Assembly: GCA_947630285.1 (NCBI GenBank) | Contig: CANRHD010000016.1 | Span: forward strand, 1 to 42,521 | Direction: 5' to 3' | DNA length: 42,521 nucleotides | From: an uncultured Clostridia bacterium | GTDB lineage: Bacteria; Bacillota; Clostridia; Oscillospirales; Acutalibacteraceae | Shown: positions 40,120-42,521 of the stretch, one piece after another | How the letters are laid out: every line of letters starts with the position of its first letter | Position numbering within the stretch: the stretch's first letter is position 1 | The notes under the pieces: generated by a model | Databases searched by the model: none | Told to the model about the DNA's origin: nothing | Seen by the model: only the letters and a program-made list of their open reading frames with translations | Position numbers and translations under genes: made by a program

Positions 40120-42381
40120 ATGGCTTTTCATAAAAGGTTTGCTTTTTTAAAAGCTACGGCTCTTGTTCTGGCGCTTGTTTTGCTTGCGCTCGGCTTTACC
40201 TCATGCGGTAAAAGCAAGGGCGCCGTTTCGGCAAAGGTGGGCGAAATCGCCGAAACTAAGGCAAGCTTTACAAAAAACGAATACCATTTTTCACAGCTTA
40301 AAAACCTCGTTTTCGTTGCGTCTTCGGGGCTTATCGAGCTGTATTTTGACAGCGTAAATTATTCTGTTGCGGTAAGGGATACAAACAACGATAAGTTTTG
40401 GTACGCCCTGCCGGAAATCGAAGAATTGAGCGAAAATTGCGACTGCGCCGTTTTGAGCGTCAGGGTTTCCAAGGACAATAAAATTTACTATCTCAATTCT
40501 CAGGACAATTCCGTTGCGTTCGGTTCCGCATCGTTCAGACCCACAAGCTCCGGTATTCAGATTACTTATAATATGGCGCTTGACAGGGAAACGGCCCAGG
40601 CAGGCTTTGCCGAAAACAGCGGAGAGCTTTATATTTCGGTAAGCGTAAGCGTTTCTCTTTCGGACGGTTCGCTCGGCGTAAAGCTTAACTGCGGCGATAT
40701 AATGCTAAGCGACGGCTATGTTTTGGAAAGCATAGAACTTCTTAATTATTTCGGCGCATATGAAAATTCGGGCAAGGACGACTATATATTTGTCCCCGAC
40801 CGAAGCGGCGCCGTGATAAAAACCGGCTCGGAGGCGGACGACGAATACGGGGTAAGGAATTACAGGGTTTACGGCAAGGATATTTCAATGGGCTCGTTGA
40901 ATAACCTTGACGAAAACGGCTCGGTTGAGTTTGCGAGGGCGCTTGTTCCGGCATTCGGCATAAAATCGGGCGATAACGCCTTTACCGGTATAATTTTGAG
41001 CGGCGACACTGTTTCCACAATAAGCTCGCACAGATATACCCAAAAGGGCACATATAACCGTGTAGGGCCGTCGTTCAGGATTACCGATGTCACCTACAGC
41101 GGAGACGAAACGAAAAAAACAAAATATATAGGCGAAAGATACACGGGCGAGCTGAATATAAGCTACAGATTTTTGTCGGGCAAGAGCGCAGGATATATAG
41201 GCTTTTCCTCCGCCTGCCGTGAGATACTCATAAGAGAGGGCGTTTTGCCGAGCACACAGGTTGAGGCTCAGGCGCATATCCCCTTTGCCGTAGCGGTACA
41301 GGCGGCCTGCGCCAAGAACAGTACGCACTCCTACAAAATACTTTCGGATTATGAGCAGACGCTCGATATGCTTGAGGTTATGAAAGCCAAAAGCATTAAC
41401 AATATCACTCTGCGCTATTGCGGAGCGCTGGACGGCGCAAACAGCCAGGACTTGATTTCAAAGGCCGGCACTATCGGCGCTTTGGGAAACAAAAGGGATT
41501 TTTCACAGCTTAAACAGTATGTTTTAACGCAGAAATTTGATATGTACCTCGATATGAGCATAGTTTCGCTGAATAAAAGATCCCTGTTCTCCGAAAATAT
41601 TGCGGAAAATATGGCAGGGGAGGCCATATCATACAACAGCGAAAACGGCTTTTCAAAAATTTCCGGCAAGGAAAGCCTTAAAGCCTATGCCGTTGCGCTT
41701 TCCGATGTTGAGAAAAATGTTTTAAAATTCCTCAACGGCTCTAAGGATTACCAGTTCGACGCCTTTTGCATAAACGACGCCGGAAATATCCTGTATTCCG
41801 ATTATTCCGACGAGGCGCATAACAGGAGCAATGCCGTCAATATCATTACTCCGCAGGTACAGATGCTTTCCAACAACCATAAGCTTATGGTGAGCGGCGG
41901 ATATTTTTATATACTCAAAGACGCCGACTATGTCTCCGATTTGGCGGAAAAAACAGATTACCCCGAAACGGAGGCGTATGTTCAGGTCCCGTTTGTAGAG
42001 GCGGTGCTTCACGGAATTATGGACTATTCGCTTGAACCCGTCAATTTAAGCGAAGACCCCGAAAAGGCGTTTATGAAAGCGGTTGAGTACGGCGCAATTC
42101 CGTCGTACAAATGGTACTGCACAAAGACGGGCGAGGAGTCCGCAGACAGCGTTTACTATTACGAAAACGCTCTTGACAAGGCGGTTGAAAAATACTTGCT
42201 TGCCGATGAGGCTCTCGGCAGCTTAAGGGACGCCAAGATTACCGACCACAGAGAAATACGCGACGGCGTTTACAGCACGGAATACAACAACAGCACGGTT
42301 ATTTACTTTAACTATAACGACTCCGACGAAACGGTTAATTCCGTAAAGGTAGGGGCAAAGAGCTTTATCAGAGTGGGCTGA
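40120..42381 (+). CDS. Large lipoprotein, probably DUF5696 family
   Basis: The 753-residue protein starts at ATG 40120 behind GAGAGGGA. It has a lipoprotein signal: basic start, core ATALVLALVLLALGF and lipobox FTSC (Cys near residue 29). The exported part begins with beta-rich domains (about 45-390), then a possible alpha/beta barrel-like region with Lys/Asp-rich segments, and ends in a small beta domain (NNSTVIYFNYNDSDETVN). The overall pattern resembles DUF5696 proteins of Firmicutes, often found beside polysaccharide-uptake genes; the next gene is outside the window. The function is unknown. Confidence 0.65.
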   Translation: MAFHKRFAFLKATALVLALVLLALGFTSCGKSKGAVSAKVGEIAETKASFTKNEYHFSQLKNLVFVASSGLIELYFDSVNYSVAVRDTNNDKFWYALPEIEELSENCDCAVLSVRVSKDNKIYYLNSQDNSVAFGSASFRPTSSGIQITYNMALDRETAQAGFAENSGELYISVSVSVSLSDGSLGVKLNCGDIMLSDGYVLESIELLNYFGAYENSGKDDYIFVPDRSGAVIKTGSEADDEYGVRNYRVYGKDISMGSLNNLDENGSVEFARALVPAFGIKSGDNAFTGIILSGDTVSTISSHRYTQKGTYNRVGPSFRITDVTYSGDETKKTKYIGERYTGELNISYRFLSGKSAGYIGFSSACREILIREGVLPSTQVEAQAHIPFAVAVQAACAKNSTHSYKILSDYEQTLDMLEVMKAKSINNITLRYCGALDGANSQDLISKAGTIGALGNKRDFSQLKQYVLTQKFDMYLDMSIVSLNKRSLFSENIAENMAGEAISYNSENGFSKISGKESLKAYAVALSDVEKNVLKFLNGSKDYQFDAFCINDAGNILYSDYSDEAHNRSNAVNIITPQVQMLSNNHKLMVSGGYFYILKDADYVSDLAEKTDYPETEAYVQVPFVEAVLHGIMDYSLEPVNLSEDPEKAFMKAVEYGAIPSYKWYCTKTGEESADSVYYYENALDKAVEKYLLADEALGSLRDAKITDHREIRDGVYSTEYNNSTVIYFNYNDSDETVNSVKVGAKSFIRVG

Positions 42382-42395
42382 AAAAACAAATCAAT

Positions 42396-42448
42396 CCGAA
42401 CTCCGTCTGTACGGTATTGCCCTGCGGACGGGGTTCGGTTATTTTTTG
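42396..42448 (+). terminator. Terminator after the large lipoprotein gene
   Basis: CCGAACTCCGTC (42396-42407) pairs with GACGGGGTTCGG (42427-42438) with one T-G pair, then TTATTTTTTG. Confidence 0.8.
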
Positions 42449-42521
42449 TATGTGTTAAAATGATATGAACCAATAAAAAAGAGAAGCAACTTCAAAATAT
42501 GGTATAATGTAATTACCAAAC

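Noticed and set aside
40885-41328. 147-codon frame antisense to the large lipoprotein gene
   Set aside because: It is a shadow of a well-supported gene with a lipobox; no start signal or motif.
1-42521. CRISPR array, insertion sequence or rRNA genes
   Set aside because: No regularly spaced direct repeats, transposase motifs or rRNA-like sequence were seen.
42480-42521. Promoter with TATAAT at 42503-42508 for the next gene
   Set aside because: The -10 box is good, but no -35 box lies 16-18 bases upstream and the gene is outside the window, so it cannot be supported here.

Overview
The window looks like chromosomal DNA from an endospore-forming member of the Bacillota, most likely a gut or rumen clostridium of the Ruminococcaceae/Oscillospiraceae type. 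This rests on gene content and order: a complete spoIIAA-spoIIAB-sigF operon, the Firmicutes-style dprA-topA-trmFO order, the plsX-rnc-smc-ftsY run, the infC-rpmI-rplT operon behind a transcription-attenuator leader, a type I dockerin, and galacturonate catabolism genes. No genome could be matched, so the genus is an inference.

Layout. (1) 1-3100 is an AT-rich accessory segment: the 3' end of an RHS/YD-repeat toxin gene, a membrane protein that is a likely immunity protein, a gene-poor stretch, an AbiH-family abortive infection gene, and a hairpin-rich stretch ending in a strong terminator. (2) 3239-3571 holds two tRNA-Ser genes on the minus strand with a clear promoter and terminator. (3) 3628-6520 is uxaB-uxaA (minus). 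(4) 6642-12993 holds yebC, a VanY-like carboxypeptidase (minus), an M28-like membrane protein with eroded zinc ligands, a lipoprotein, an Asp-box propeller protein and a YdcF-like protein. (5) 13017-14390 is the infC-rpmI-rplT operon with an L20-type leader; infC appears to start at AUC. (6) 14401-32379 is a long, tightly packed plus-strand housekeeping run: a SpoU-type rRNA methyltransferase, dprA, topA, trmFO, plsX, rnc, a radical SAM gene, smc, ftsY, rdgB, yhbY, nadD, yqeK, rsfS and leuS. (7) 32444-35217 holds a 40-residue ORF coupled to a secreted alpha/beta hydrolase, then a secreted transglutaminase-like protein with a dockerin. (8) 35321-38522 is a compact minus-strand cassette of phage origin: a sigma-like regulator, a collagen-like tail fibre, an XhlA-like protein, a GH25 lysozyme and a holin, with its own promoter and leader hairpin. 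(9) 38632-40050 is the divergent spoIIA operon. (10) 40120-42381 is a large lipoprotein gene ending in a terminator.

Most interesting items. The phage-derived lysis and tail-fibre cassette has no integrase, capsid or terminase and sits head-to-head with the operon that starts forespore-specific transcription. FtsY carries its acidic region and a GFF-type basic/amphipathic membrane motif at the C-terminus, the reverse of the E. coli arrangement, and part of that tail overlaps a second plausible reading frame. infC has good evidence for a non-AUG start next to an attenuator leader. The RHS toxin tip and its neighbour are an uncharacterised candidate toxin/immunity pair.
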